64,000 bases of DNA from Micromonospora sonchi. GTDB taxonomy: Bacteria; Actinomycetota; Actinomycetes; Mycobacteriales; Micromonosporaceae. Numbering within the stretch: position 1 is the stretch's first letter; the number at the start of each line of letters is the position of its first letter. The stretch lies in the NCBI RefSeq assembly GCF_014646235.1, contig NZ_BMNB01000016.1, positions 97,391-161,390 of the forward strand, read 5' to 3'. The position numbers and the translations under genes are program-made. The notes beneath the pieces are model-generated. The model was not told the origin of the DNA. It made no database searches and saw nothing but the letters and a program-made list of their open reading frames with translations. Below are positions 34,622-42,433 of the stretch, piece by piece.

Positions 34622-35550
34622 CGGGTGTGGCGGTGCTCGGGTCGGGCAACATCGGCACCGACCTGATGATCAAGGTGCTCCGGCTGAGCGGTGACAACCT
34701 GCGGATGGTGGCCATGGCCGGCATCGACCCGGCCTCCGACGGGCTCGCCCGCGCCCGCCGGCTCGGCGTGGCCACCACCGCGGCGGGCGTGGACGGTCTG
34801 CTGGCGATGCCCGAGTTCGCCGACGTCGAGCTGGTCTTCGACGCCACCTCGGCCGGCGCGCACCGGCACCACGACGCGGTGCTGCGGGCGCACGGTCGCA
34901 CGGTGGTGGACCTCACCCCGGCCGCGATCGGCCCGTACGTGGTGCCGCCGGTCAACCTGGACGAGCACCTGCACCAGACGAACGTCAACATGGTCACCTG
35001 CGGCGGCCAGGCGACGGTGCCGATCGTCGCCGCGGTGCGCCGGGTCACCCCGGTGGCGTACGGCGAGATCGTCGCCTCTATCGCCTCCCGCTCGGCCGGC
35101 CCGGGCACCCGGGCCAACATCGACGAGTTCACCGAGACCACGGCCCGGGCGATCGAGGTGGTCGGTGGCGCCGAGCGGGGCAAGGCGATCATCGTGCTCA
35201 ACCCGGCCGAGCCGCCGCTGCTGATGCGCGACACCGTCTACTGCCTCTGCCCGGACGCCGACGCCGACCGGGCCGCCATCGCCGACTCGGTCGCCGCGAT
35301 GGTGGCCGACGTGCAGGAGTACGTCCCGGGGTACCGCCTCAAGCAGGACGTGCAGTTCGACCGGGTGGACACCTACGTGCCGGCGCTCGGGCGGCACCTC
35401 ACCGGATTGCAGGTCTCGGTCTTCCTGGAGGTCTCCGGCGCCGGGCACTACCTGCCCGCGTACGCCGGGAACCTGGACATCATGACCTCGGCCGCGCTGC
35501 GTACCGCGGCACGGCTGGTGGCCCTGCGGGCGGAGGGGGCAGCAGGGTGA
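34618..35550 (+). CDS. Acetaldehyde dehydrogenase (acylating)
   Basis: A 310-residue DmpF/MhpF-type enzyme converting acetaldehyde and CoA to acetyl-CoA. N-terminal Rossmann motif GSGNIGTDL; catalytic C128 in MVTCGGQATVPI; SRSAGPGTRANIDEFTETT and NPAEPPLLMRDTVY are family motifs. It normally complexes with the aldolase encoded next. GTG start overlaps the hydratase stop. Confidence 0.95.
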   Translation: MTGVAVLGSGNIGTDLMIKVLRLSGDNLRMVAMAGIDPASDGLARARRLGVATTAAGVDGLLAMPEFADVELVFDATSAGAHRHHDAVLRAHGRTVVDLTPAAIGPYVVPPVNLDEHLHQTNVNMVTCGGQATVPIVAAVRRVTPVAYGEIVASIASRSAGPGTRANIDEFTETTARAIEVVGGAERGKAIIVLNPAEPPLLMRDTVYCLCPDADADRAAIADSVAAMVADVQEYVPGYRLKQDVQFDRVDTYVPALGRHLTGLQVSVFLEVSGAGHYLPAYAGNLDIMTSAALRTAARLVALRAEGAAG

Positions 35551-35597
35551 GCGCGAGGAGTGCAGCCCAGCGGAGCCCCGCAGCCGCGAACGGAAGG
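35546..35597. repeat. Repeat-like spacer in the kynurenine operon
   Basis: The only real gap in the operon (55 nt) is filled by gagcgcgaggagtgcagc followed by ccagcggagccccgcag, a form I recall as dispersed in Micromonosporaceae genomes. It ends with the ribosome site ggaaggagg of the aldolase gene. Confidence 0.4.
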
Positions 35598-35605
35598 AGG
35601 CTCCG

Positions 35606-36664
35606 GTGACCGACCTGTACATTCAGGACGTGACGCTGCGTGACGGCATGCACGCGATCGCCCACCGCTACACCGTCGACCAGGTCCGCACCATCGCCGC
35701 CGCGCTGGACGCCGCGGGGGTGGCCGCGATCGAGGTGGCGCACGGCGACGGTCTGGCCGGGTCGAGCGTCAACTACGGCCACGGCGCGGCGAGCGACGCC
35801 GAGTGGATCTCGGCGGCGGCCGAGGTGATGCCGAACGCGAAGCTGACCACCCTGCTGCTGCCGGGCATCGGCACCATCGCCGACCTGAAGGCGGCCAAGG
35901 CGCTCGGCGTGACCAGCGTCCGCATCGCCACCCACTGCACCGAGGCGGACATCTCGGCCCAGCACATCTCCTGGGCCAGGGAGAACGGCATGGACGTGGC
36001 CGGCTTCCTGATGATGTCGCACATGAACGATCCGGCCGGGCTGGCCGCACAGGCCAAACTGATGGAGTCGTACGGGGCGCACTGCGTCTACGTCACCGAC
36101 TCCGGCGGCCGGCTGCTGATGTCCGACGTGGCGCAGCGGGTCGACGCGTACCGGCAGGTGCTGGAACCGACCACGCAGATCGGCATCCACGCCCACCACA
36201 ACCTCTCGCTCGGCGTGGCCAACAGCGTGGTGGCCGTCGAGCACGGCCGGGTCGCCGGCGACGGCCCGGTCGGGTCGGCGGCCGGCCGGACCGTCCGGGT
36301 GGACGCCTCCCTGGCCGGGATGGGCGCCGGAGCCGGCAACGCGCCGCTGGAGGTCTTCGTCGCGGTCGCCGAACTGCACGGCTGGAAGCACGGCTGCGAC
36401 GTCTTCGCGCTGATGGACGCCGCCGACGACGTCGTCCGACCGATGCAGGACCGGCCGGTCCAGGTCGACCGCGAGACCCTCTCGCTGGGGTACGCGGGGG
36501 TCTACTCCAGCTTCCTGCGGCACGCCGAACGGGCCTCGGCGAGGTACGGCGTGGACGTCCGCTCGATCCTGGTCGAGCTGGGCCGGCGCCGGATGGTCGG
36601 CGGCCAGGAGGACATGATCGTGGACGTGGCGCTGGGCCTCGCCACCGGCAAGGGGGAATCATGA
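35606..36664 (+). CDS. 4-Hydroxy-2-oxovalerate aldolase
   Basis: A 352-residue DmpG/MhpE-type class II aldolase giving pyruvate and acetaldehyde. VTLRDGMHAIAHRY (10-23) holds the catalytic Arg and metal Asp; IGIHAHHNLSLGVANS holds the metal His pair; DASLAGMGAGAGNAPLE is a family signature, and the C-terminal part is the dimerisation/channel domain. GTG start with ggaaggagg 5 nt upstream. Its stop overlaps the next ATG. Confidence 0.95.
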   Translation: MTDLYIQDVTLRDGMHAIAHRYTVDQVRTIAAALDAAGVAAIEVAHGDGLAGSSVNYGHGAASDAEWISAAAEVMPNAKLTTLLLPGIGTIADLKAAKALGVTSVRIATHCTEADISAQHISWARENGMDVAGFLMMSHMNDPAGLAAQAKLMESYGAHCVYVTDSGGRLLMSDVAQRVDAYRQVLEPTTQIGIHAHHNLSLGVANSVVAVEHGRVAGDGPVGSAAGRTVRVDASLAGMGAGAGNAPLEVFVAVAELHGWKHGCDVFALMDAADDVVRPMQDRPVQVDRETLSLGYAGVYSSFLRHAERASARYGVDVRSILVELGRRRMVGGQEDMIVDVALGLATGKGES

Positions 36665-37434
36665 TCGGGCCGGACATCGCCGGGATCGCGCAGACGCTGG
36701 GTGCGGCGGCCGACAACGCCTCGGCGATCCCGCAACTGGCCGCCGAGGCCGGCCTCGGCGTCGACGCCGCGTACGCGGTGCAGGCCGCCCTGCTGCAACG
36801 CCGGCTCGACCGGGGGGAGCGGCTGGTCGGCCTCAAGATGGGGCTGACCAGCAAGGCGAAGATGGCCCAGGTCGGGGTGGACGAGGTGATCTGGGGGCGG
36901 CTCACCGACGCGATGCGGGTGCCCGACGGTGGCAGCGTCGACGTGGCCGAGTTCATCCACCCCCGGGCCGAGCCGGAGGTGGCGTTCCTGCTGGACCGGC
37001 TCCCGGAGCCCGGCGAACCGGTCGGCGACTTCACCGACGCGGTACGCGCCGTCGCCCCGGCGATCGAGCTGATCGACTCCCGGTACGCCAACTTCACCTT
37101 CTCCCTGCCGGACGTGATCGCCGACAACACCTCGGCTGCCGCGTTCGTGATCGGACCGTGGTCGCCGGTGCCGGACGGGCTGGAGAACCTCGGCGTGCTG
37201 CTGGAGGTCGACGGGCGGGTGGCGCAGGTCGGCTCGACCGCGGCCATCCTCGGCGACCCGCGCCGGGCGCTGGACGAGGGAATCCGACTGGCCGGGCGGT
37301 ACGGGGCCCGGATGCGGGAAGGCTGGGTGTTCCTGGCCGGTGCCGCGACGGCTGCTGTTCCGCTGCGGCCCGGTGCTCATGTCCGGGTCGTTGTCGAGAA
37401 GCTCGGCACCGCCTCCCTTCGGGCTTCGTCATGA
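36661..37434 (+). CDS. 4-Oxalocrotonate decarboxylase
   Basis: A 257-residue DmpH/XylI-type decarboxylase from the hydratase superfamily. LVGLKMGLTSKAKMAQVGV, HPRAEPEVAFLL with metal-binding Glu residues, and IELIDSRYANFTFSLPDVIADN are visible. It acts before the hydratase at 33.8 kb, turning 2-oxohex-3-enedioate into 2-hydroxypentadienoate and CO2. No tautomerase gene is present, consistent with deamination of 2-aminomuconate giving the keto form directly. Confidence 0.9.
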   Translation: MIGPDIAGIAQTLGAAADNASAIPQLAAEAGLGVDAAYAVQAALLQRRLDRGERLVGLKMGLTSKAKMAQVGVDEVIWGRLTDAMRVPDGGSVDVAEFIHPRAEPEVAFLLDRLPEPGEPVGDFTDAVRAVAPAIELIDSRYANFTFSLPDVIADNTSAAAFVIGPWSPVPDGLENLGVLLEVDGRVAQVGSTAAILGDPRRALDEGIRLAGRYGARMREGWVFLAGAATAAVPLRPGAHVRVVVEKLGTASLRASS

Positions 37435-37862
37435 CTGACGGGGCTCGGGTGGTGGCGGGGAAGGCCGTTCCTCGCGGTGCCTTTCCGCACGTCAAGGTGG
37501 CGGGAGGACTCGTCTTTGTTTCCGGTACGTCGTCGCGGCGGCCCGACAACACGTTCGCCGGGGTGTCGGTGGACGAGTTCGGCACGACGGACCTCGACAT
37601 CCGGGCACAGACCCGGGCGGTGATCGAGAACATCCGAGGTCTGCTGGCGTCCGTGGGTGCCGAGTTGCCCGACCTGGTGCAGGTGACGTCGTACCTGGTC
37701 AACATGAACGACTTTGGTGGGTACAACGAGGTGTGGGCGGAGTTCTTCGACGCCACCGGGCCGACCCGGACCACCGTGGCCGTGCACCAGTTGCCGCATC
37801 CGCACCTGTTGATCGAGATGCAGGCCGTGGCCCTGCTACCGACAGGAGGCAGCCGTGAGTGA
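37431..37862 (+). CDS. RidA-family 2-aminomuconate deaminase
   Basis: A 143-residue YjgF/YER057c/UK114 protein (FVSGTSSRRPDN, QTRAVIENIRGLLASVGAELPDLVQVTSYLVNMNDFGGYNEVW, PHLLIEMQAVALL). Members such as AmnD/NbaF remove ammonia from 2-aminomuconate. Its place between the decarboxylase and 3-hydroxyanthranilate dioxygenase genes supports that role over general enamine hydrolysis. It overlaps both neighbours. Confidence 0.9.
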   Translation: MTDGARVVAGKAVPRGAFPHVKVAGGLVFVSGTSSRRPDNTFAGVSVDEFGTTDLDIRAQTRAVIENIRGLLASVGAELPDLVQVTSYLVNMNDFGGYNEVWAEFFDATGPTRTTVAVHQLPHPHLLIEMQAVALLPTGGSRE

Positions 37863-38379
37863 GATCGCCGAGCCGTTCAGCTTTCCCGGCTGGATCGCCG
37901 AGAATCAGCACCTGCTCAAGCCGCCGGTGGGCAACAAGGAGATGTTCCCCGGCTCCGACGACTTCATCGTGATGGTGGTGGGCGGGCCCAACCAGCGCAC
38001 CGACTTCCACGTGGACCCGTACGAGGAGTTCTTCTACCAGGTCAAGGGCAACATGCACATCAACCTGATGACGCCCGAGGGGCCGCGTACGGTGCACGTG
38101 CGCGAGGGGCAGATGTGGATGCTGCCGCGCAAAGTGCCGCACTCGCCGCAGCGGCCGGAGCCCGGCTCGATCGGCGTGGTGGTCGAGCGGGTCCGTCCGG
38201 AGGGGACACTGGAGAAGTTCCAGTGGTACTGCCCCGCGTGCGGGCACAAGGTGCACGAGGTCGAGTTGCAGGTGCGCGACATCGCCGCCGATCTGCCCCC
38301 GGTCTTCGGCGCCTTCTACGCCGACGAGTCGGCCCGCACCTGCGACAACTGCGGCACGTTGCACCCGGGCAGGGGCTGA
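37855..38379 (+). CDS. nbaC: 3-Hydroxyanthranilate 3,4-dioxygenase
   Basis: A cupin of 174 residues opening 3-hydroxyanthranilate to 2-amino-3-carboxymuconate semialdehyde. Iron ligands are H52 and E58 (FHVDPYEEFFYQVKG) and H96 (PHSPQRP). The C-terminal rubredoxin-like site, CPAC and CDNC, marks the bacterial form. GTG start inside the deaminase gene; the stop shares its last base with the next ATG. Confidence 0.95.
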   Translation: MSEIAEPFSFPGWIAENQHLLKPPVGNKEMFPGSDDFIVMVVGGPNQRTDFHVDPYEEFFYQVKGNMHINLMTPEGPRTVHVREGQMWMLPRKVPHSPQRPEPGSIGVVVERVRPEGTLEKFQWYCPACGHKVHEVELQVRDIAADLPPVFGAFYADESARTCDNCGTLHPGRG

Positions 38380-39422
38380 TGGCGGATCCCGTCGCCGGGC
38401 TGCCGGCATCCTCGGTGTCGCCGGTGGTGGACGTGCACACGCACGTCGTACCGAAGGGCTGGCCGGACCTGGCCGCGGCGTGCGGTGGGTCCGACTGGCC
38501 CTGGCTGCGGGTCGACTCGGAGCGCGCCGCCATGATCATGGTGGGGGAGACCGAGTTCCGGCCGATCGGCGCCGAGTGCTGGGACGCGCCGACCCGGCTG
38601 GCCGACATGGCCGCCGACGGCGTGGACGTGCAGGTGGTCTCGCCCACCCCGGTCTTCTTCGGCTACGACCGTCCGGCCGAGCAGGCGGTGCGGGTGGCCC
38701 GGATCTTCAACGACCTGACCCTGGAGGTCACCGCGGCTGGCGGCGACCGGCTGCTGCCGTTCTGTCAGGTGCCGTTGCAGGACCCGGACGCGGCCTGCGC
38801 CGAACTGGACCGCTGCCTGGCGGCCGGGCACGTCGGCGTGGAGATCGGCAACCACGTCGGCGACCGGGACCTGGACGACGCCGGGATCGTGACGTTCCTG
38901 ACCCACTGTGCCGAGGTGGGCGCGCCGGTCTTCGTCCACCCGTGGGACATGCCCGCAGGCCCGCGACTCGACCGGTGGATGGCCCGGTGGCTCACCGGGA
39001 TGCCGGCCGAGACCCACCTGTCGGTGCTGTCGATGATCCTCGGCGGGGTCTTCGACAAGGTGCCGCCGAGCCTGCGGATCTGCTTCGCCCACGGCGGCGG
39101 CAGCTTCCCGTTCTGGCTGGGCCGCGCCGACAACGCCTGGCACCGCCGCGGCGACCTGGTCCGCGGAGCCTCCGCCGCCCCGCCCAGCTCCTACGTCGAC
39201 CGGTTCTACGTCGACTCGGTGGTCTTCTCGCCGCCCGCCCTGCGGCTGCTGGTCGACACCATGGGCGCCGACCGGGTGCTGCTCGGCAGCGATTACCCGT
39301 ACCCGCTGGGCGAACGCCCGGTCGGCCGGGTGATCCACGACGCCGACTTCCTCACCGCCGAGGAGCGCGACAAGCTGCTTTCCCGCAACGCTCTGCGCTT
39401 CCTCGGCGAGATCGGTATATAA
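38379..39422 (+). CDS. nbaD: Aminocarboxymuconate-semialdehyde decarboxylase
   Basis: A 347-residue amidohydrolase-superfamily zinc enzyme. VDVHTHVVP (18-26) carries the first metal His pair, VFVHPWDMP the third His, FAHGGGSFPFWLGR a conserved His, and LGSDYPYPLGE the metal Asp. It diverts the ring-opened product away from quinolinate, so this operon is for degradation rather than NAD synthesis. Last gene of the operon; no terminator hairpin was found before vapB. Confidence 0.95.
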   Translation: MADPVAGLPASSVSPVVDVHTHVVPKGWPDLAAACGGSDWPWLRVDSERAAMIMVGETEFRPIGAECWDAPTRLADMAADGVDVQVVSPTPVFFGYDRPAEQAVRVARIFNDLTLEVTAAGGDRLLPFCQVPLQDPDAACAELDRCLAAGHVGVEIGNHVGDRDLDDAGIVTFLTHCAEVGAPVFVHPWDMPAGPRLDRWMARWLTGMPAETHLSVLSMILGGVFDKVPPSLRICFAHGGGSFPFWLGRADNAWHRRGDLVRGASAAPPSSYVDRFYVDSVVFSPPALRLLVDTMGADRVLLGSDYPYPLGERPVGRVIHDADFLTAEERDKLLSRNALRFLGEIGI

Positions 39423-39444
39423 CAGCGACCCGAACGTATATACT
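39415..39444 (+). promoter_or_regulatory. vapBC promoter with two GTATATA boxes
   Basis: GTATATA occurs at 39415 and again at 39436 (GTATATAC), exactly 21 bp apart, so on the same helical face. The second contains TATACT, a -10 box 6 nt before the vapB GTG. Two spaced boxes at a vapB promoter fit autoregulation by the VapBC complex. Confidence 0.6.
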
Positions 39445-39450
39445 TCACCC

Positions 39451-39669
39451 GTGAAAACCGTTATCGATCTTGACGACGAGCTGCTGGAGCGGGCGCGTCG
39501 CGAGCTGGGCACCAAGAGTAAGAAGGACACGATCCACGCCGCGCTCCGGATTGTCGCGGAGCGCGGCGAGCGCATGGAGGCGATCCGGGAACTGCTCTCG
39601 ATCGACCGCGACTGGACCGGCCTGCTTGAGGACGACAAGGCGCCTCGCGGCGAGCAGGACGCCGCGTGA
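39451..39669 (+). CDS. vapB: VapB-type antitoxin
   Basis: A 72-residue antitoxin with an N-terminal ribbon-helix-helix (MKTVIDLDDELLERARRELG) that binds DNA, and an acidic C-terminal tail (LLSIDRDWTGLLEDD) expected to block the toxin. The motif KSKKDTIHAALR is typical of the VapB/DUF2191 family. GTG start 6 nt after a TATACT box. The stop overlaps the vapC start. Confidence 0.9.
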   Translation: MKTVIDLDDELLERARRELGTKSKKDTIHAALRIVAERGERMEAIRELLSIDRDWTGLLEDDKAPRGEQDAA

Positions 39670-40094
39670 CACCTCCGGTCGGTCTGTATCTCATCGACAC
39701 CTCCGCCTGGGGGCGCCTCCGCCATCCGGTCGTACGCAAACGCATCATGGCGATCCTCGAGGAACGGCTCGCCGCGACCTGCCTTCCGCTTGACTTGGAG
39801 GATGGCCGGAGCGCCCGGGACTTCCGCGACGCGATGGCGGTACGGGCCCGCCGCGCGGAACTGATGGTCGACCTTCCGATCACCTCCGCCGTGGCTACCC
39901 GGGCCCGGGATCTGCAGTTGGCGTTGACGGCTCGGGGTCACCACCGGGCAGCGATTCCGGTGGATGTCATGGTGGCGGCAGCCGCTGCGGAGTACTCGTC
40001 GACCGTTCTGCATTACGACCGGGACTTCGACCTGCTGACAGACGTGGGCGGTCCTCGATCGGAGTGGGTGTCACCCCCCGGCACTCTCTCCTGA
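39666..40094 (+). CDS. vapC: VapC-type PIN-domain toxin
   Basis: A 142-residue PIN-domain ribonuclease. Acidic residues are present at D14 (LIDTSAW), E in PLDLEDG, D in PVDVMVAAAA and D in HYDRDFDLL, so the active site appears complete. Related VapC proteins cut tRNA or rRNA; the target cannot be read here. GTG start overlaps vapB (GTGA). The pair sits between the kynurenine operon and an amidase gene and uses slightly less biased codons. Confidence 0.9.
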   Translation: MTPPVGLYLIDTSAWGRLRHPVVRKRIMAILEERLAATCLPLDLEDGRSARDFRDAMAVRARRAELMVDLPITSAVATRARDLQLALTARGHHRAAIPVDVMVAAAAAEYSSTVLHYDRDFDLLTDVGGPRSEWVSPPGTLS

Positions 40095-40147
40095 CGCGCC
40101 GCCGTGTCGCGGCGCGGCTGCCGCCGACGAGCGGGCAGGATGGCGGT

Positions 40148-41611
40148 ATGGCCGAGCCGCACGACCTGACCGCGTTGGAGCAGGCTGCGGCGATCGCCCG
40201 GGGTGAGCTGTCCAGCCTGGAGCTGACCGAGCACCACCTGCACCGCGTCGACGCCCTCGGCGACACCGTCGGCGCGTTCGTCACGGTCACCGCTGAGCTG
40301 GCCCGCGCCGCCGCGCGGGTCGCCGACGCGGCGCCGGTCGACGAGCGTGGCCCGCTGCACGGCGTACCGACCGCGATCAAGGACCTGACGTTGACCGCCG
40401 GCGTCCGCACCACCTTCGGCTCGGCCGCGTTCGCCGATTTCGTGCCGCCGGTCGACGCCGACGTGGTGCGTTTCCTGCGCGCGGCCGGCCTGGTCAGCCT
40501 CGGCAAGACCACCACCTCCGAGCTGGGCTGCTCGCTCTACTCGGAAGGGCTGGTGGCCCCGCCGGCCCGGAACCCGTGGGATCTGGCGTACACCGCCGGT
40601 GGTTCCAGCGGTGGCGCGGCGGCGGCGGTGGCCGCGGGCCTGGTGCCGGTGGCCCAGGGCTCCGACGGTGGTGGCTCGCTGCGCATCCCCGCGTCGCTGT
40701 GCGGCCTGATCGGCTACAAGCCCAGCCGTGGCCTGGTCTCCGGTGGCCCGCTCGGCTTCGGTGCCTTCGGCCTGCCGACCAACGGCCCGATCGGTCGGAC
40801 CGTCGCCGACGTCGCCGCGCTGCTCGACGTCCTGGCCGAGCCGGTACCCGGCGAGCCGTACCTGCCGCCCGCGCCAACCGCCGGTGGCTACCTGGCCGCC
40901 GCCCGCGCCGCCGCGCCCGGTCGGCTGCGGGTCGGCCGGTTCACCGCCCCGATGCTCGCCGACGAACCGGTCCACCCCGACTGCCTCGCCGCCGTGGACC
41001 GGGCCGCCGCGTTGCTCGCCGCCGCCGGTCACGAGGTGGTCGAGGTGTCACCGCCGCTCGGGCCCCAGGTCTGGCCGCTGTTCGAGGTCGTCTGGTACGT
41101 CCTCGCGCTCGCCCCGGTGCCGCCCGAGCGGGAGCGCGAGCTGCTGCCGTTGACCCGCTTCCTGCGGTCCCGGGCGGCCGGGATCTCCGCCGGCACCCTC
41201 ACCGCCACCCTGGGCGAGATCCAGGCGCAGGTACGCCTCGGCGCCCGCCGCACCGCCGACTGCGACCTGCTGCTCTGTCCGACGCTGGCGACCCCGCAGG
41301 CGCCGATCGGCTGGTTCACCGAGGGGCGTACCCCGGAGGAGGACTTCGACCTGCAACGGCGGTTCTCGCCGTACTGCGCGGTGTTCAACGTCACGGGGGC
41401 GCCGTCCGTTTCGCTCCCGGTCGGGGTGGCCGCCGAGGGACTGCCCGTCGGGGTGCTGCTCACCGGGCGGTACGGCGACGACGCGAGACTGATCGCGACC
41501 GCTGCGCAACTTGAGAGGTCCAGTGGCGGATGGGATCGCCACCCCGCAGTCTGGCGGGGCATCGGCTCCGCTAACGTGAATGGCAGCGGAGTCGGGAGGT
41601 CACCGCGGTGA
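40148..41611 (+). CDS. Amidase signature family enzyme
   Basis: A 487-residue amidase with the full Ser-cisSer-Lys triad: K78 (TAIKDL), S153 (AGGSSGGAAAA) and S177 (GSDGGGSLRIP). It is a stand-alone amidase rather than GatA, since no gatC/gatB are nearby. The substrate is unknown. It follows the kynurenine operon and vapBC on the same strand. Because the operon lacks a formamidase, hydrolysis of N-formylkynurenine is worth testing, though known KynB enzymes belong to another family. Confidence 0.9.
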   Translation: MAEPHDLTALEQAAAIARGELSSLELTEHHLHRVDALGDTVGAFVTVTAELARAAARVADAAPVDERGPLHGVPTAIKDLTLTAGVRTTFGSAAFADFVPPVDADVVRFLRAAGLVSLGKTTTSELGCSLYSEGLVAPPARNPWDLAYTAGGSSGGAAAAVAAGLVPVAQGSDGGGSLRIPASLCGLIGYKPSRGLVSGGPLGFGAFGLPTNGPIGRTVADVAALLDVLAEPVPGEPYLPPAPTAGGYLAAARAAAPGRLRVGRFTAPMLADEPVHPDCLAAVDRAAALLAAAGHEVVEVSPPLGPQVWPLFEVVWYVLALAPVPPERERELLPLTRFLRSRAAGISAGTLTATLGEIQAQVRLGARRTADCDLLLCPTLATPQAPIGWFTEGRTPEEDFDLQRRFSPYCAVFNVTGAPSVSLPVGVAAEGLPVGVLLTGRYGDDARLIATAAQLERSSGGWDRHPAVWRGIGSANVNGSGVGRSPR

Positions 41612-41663
41612 CCAGTCACCCGATCCGGTCGAAGGTCTCTCTTTCCGCCTGGGGGCGTTGGGA

Positions 41664-41966
41664 TTGTCTGTAACCGACACGTTGCTGGTCTTCGTCGGCA
41701 TCCCGGCAGCCATCGTGCTGGTGATCACCGGCCTCGTCTACGCGGGTAGCGGCAGCGGTGGCGGCGGTGCCAAACGCTACCGCCCGGGCCGGCCGTTCAA
41801 CTTCACGCCGGTCTGGTTCCTCGCCCGGCCGGAGGAGCTGGCCGACTCGGCCGGCACCGCGCTGGCAGCGGGGGCGCAGGCGCCGGCGCTGACCAGTCGG
41901 AAGCAGCAGCAGGCCGGCGTCGAGGCGCCGGCCGGTGGAACCGGAGGCGCAAGTGACCGTTGGTGA
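41664..41966 (+). CDS. CtaJ-like small membrane protein (TTG start)
   Basis: A 100-residue protein beginning MSVTDTLLVFVGIPAAIV: one membrane segment (about 5-27), a Gly/Ser turn, then KRYRPGRPFNFTPVWFLA. This pattern matches the small protein I recall being annotated as the aa3 oxidase subunit CtaJ in actinobacteria; that name is from memory. The TTG start at 41664 was chosen because homologues begin at this Ser-Val-Thr-Asp; an in-frame ATG at 41580 lies inside the amidase gene. The stop overlaps the DUF5130 gene. Confidence 0.75.
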   Translation: MSVTDTLLVFVGIPAAIVLVITGLVYAGSGSGGGGAKRYRPGRPFNFTPVWFLARPEELADSAGTALAAGAQAPALTSRKQQQAGVEAPAGGTGGASDRW

Positions 41967-42366
41967 GAAGCAGGCCGAGGCCGGGACGGGTACTCCGCCC
42001 GCCGTGCTCGACGGGCCGTTCTCGACCCGCCAACTGCTACGCATCGACGAGGCGCTCCGGTTGGCCGACCGGTCGTCCGGCCTGGTCTTCTCGGTCTTCG
42101 TCGGCGGTCTCGACGAGCCGGTCCGGGAGCACGCCGAGCGGCTGCACCAGCAGCTCGCCGAGCCCGACCGGTCGGTGCTGATCGCGCTCTCGCCCAACCA
42201 GCGGCAGCTGGAGATCGTCACCGGGCGGTATGCCCGCAAGCGGATCCCGGACACGTACGCCAAGCTCGCCGCGCTGTCGATGGTGTCCGCGTTCGGCGGC
42301 GGTGACCTGGCCGGCGGCATCATCCAGGGGCTCGACCAGCTCTCCCGCTACGCCGGCAAGGGCTGA
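41953..42366 (+). CDS. DUF5130 family protein
   Basis: A 137-residue protein matching DUF5130, a TPM-like domain: RQLLRIDEALRLADRSSGLVFSVFVG, PDRSVLIALSPNQRQLEIVTG, RKRIPDTYAKLAALSM. Function unknown; it commonly accompanies the CtaJ-like gene. GTG start with ggagg 6 nt upstream, overlapping the previous gene by 14 nt. Confidence 0.85.
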   Translation: MTVGEKQAEAGTGTPPAVLDGPFSTRQLLRIDEALRLADRSSGLVFSVFVGGLDEPVREHAERLHQQLAEPDRSVLIALSPNQRQLEIVTGRYARKRIPDTYAKLAALSMVSAFGGGDLAGGIIQGLDQLSRYAGKG

Positions 42367-42386
42367 CGCACCCGACGCACGACAAC

Positions 42387-42422
42387 CGCGGCCGGCGTGA
42401 GCTGTCGCCCACGCCGGCCGCG
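42387..42422. terminator. 13-bp perfect hairpin between DUF5130 gene and pepN
   Basis: cgcggccggcgtg (42387-42399) and cacgccggccgcg (42410-42422) pair exactly with a 10-nt loop, between two convergent genes. Confidence 0.75.
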
Positions 42423-42433
42423 AGGTTCGTCCG

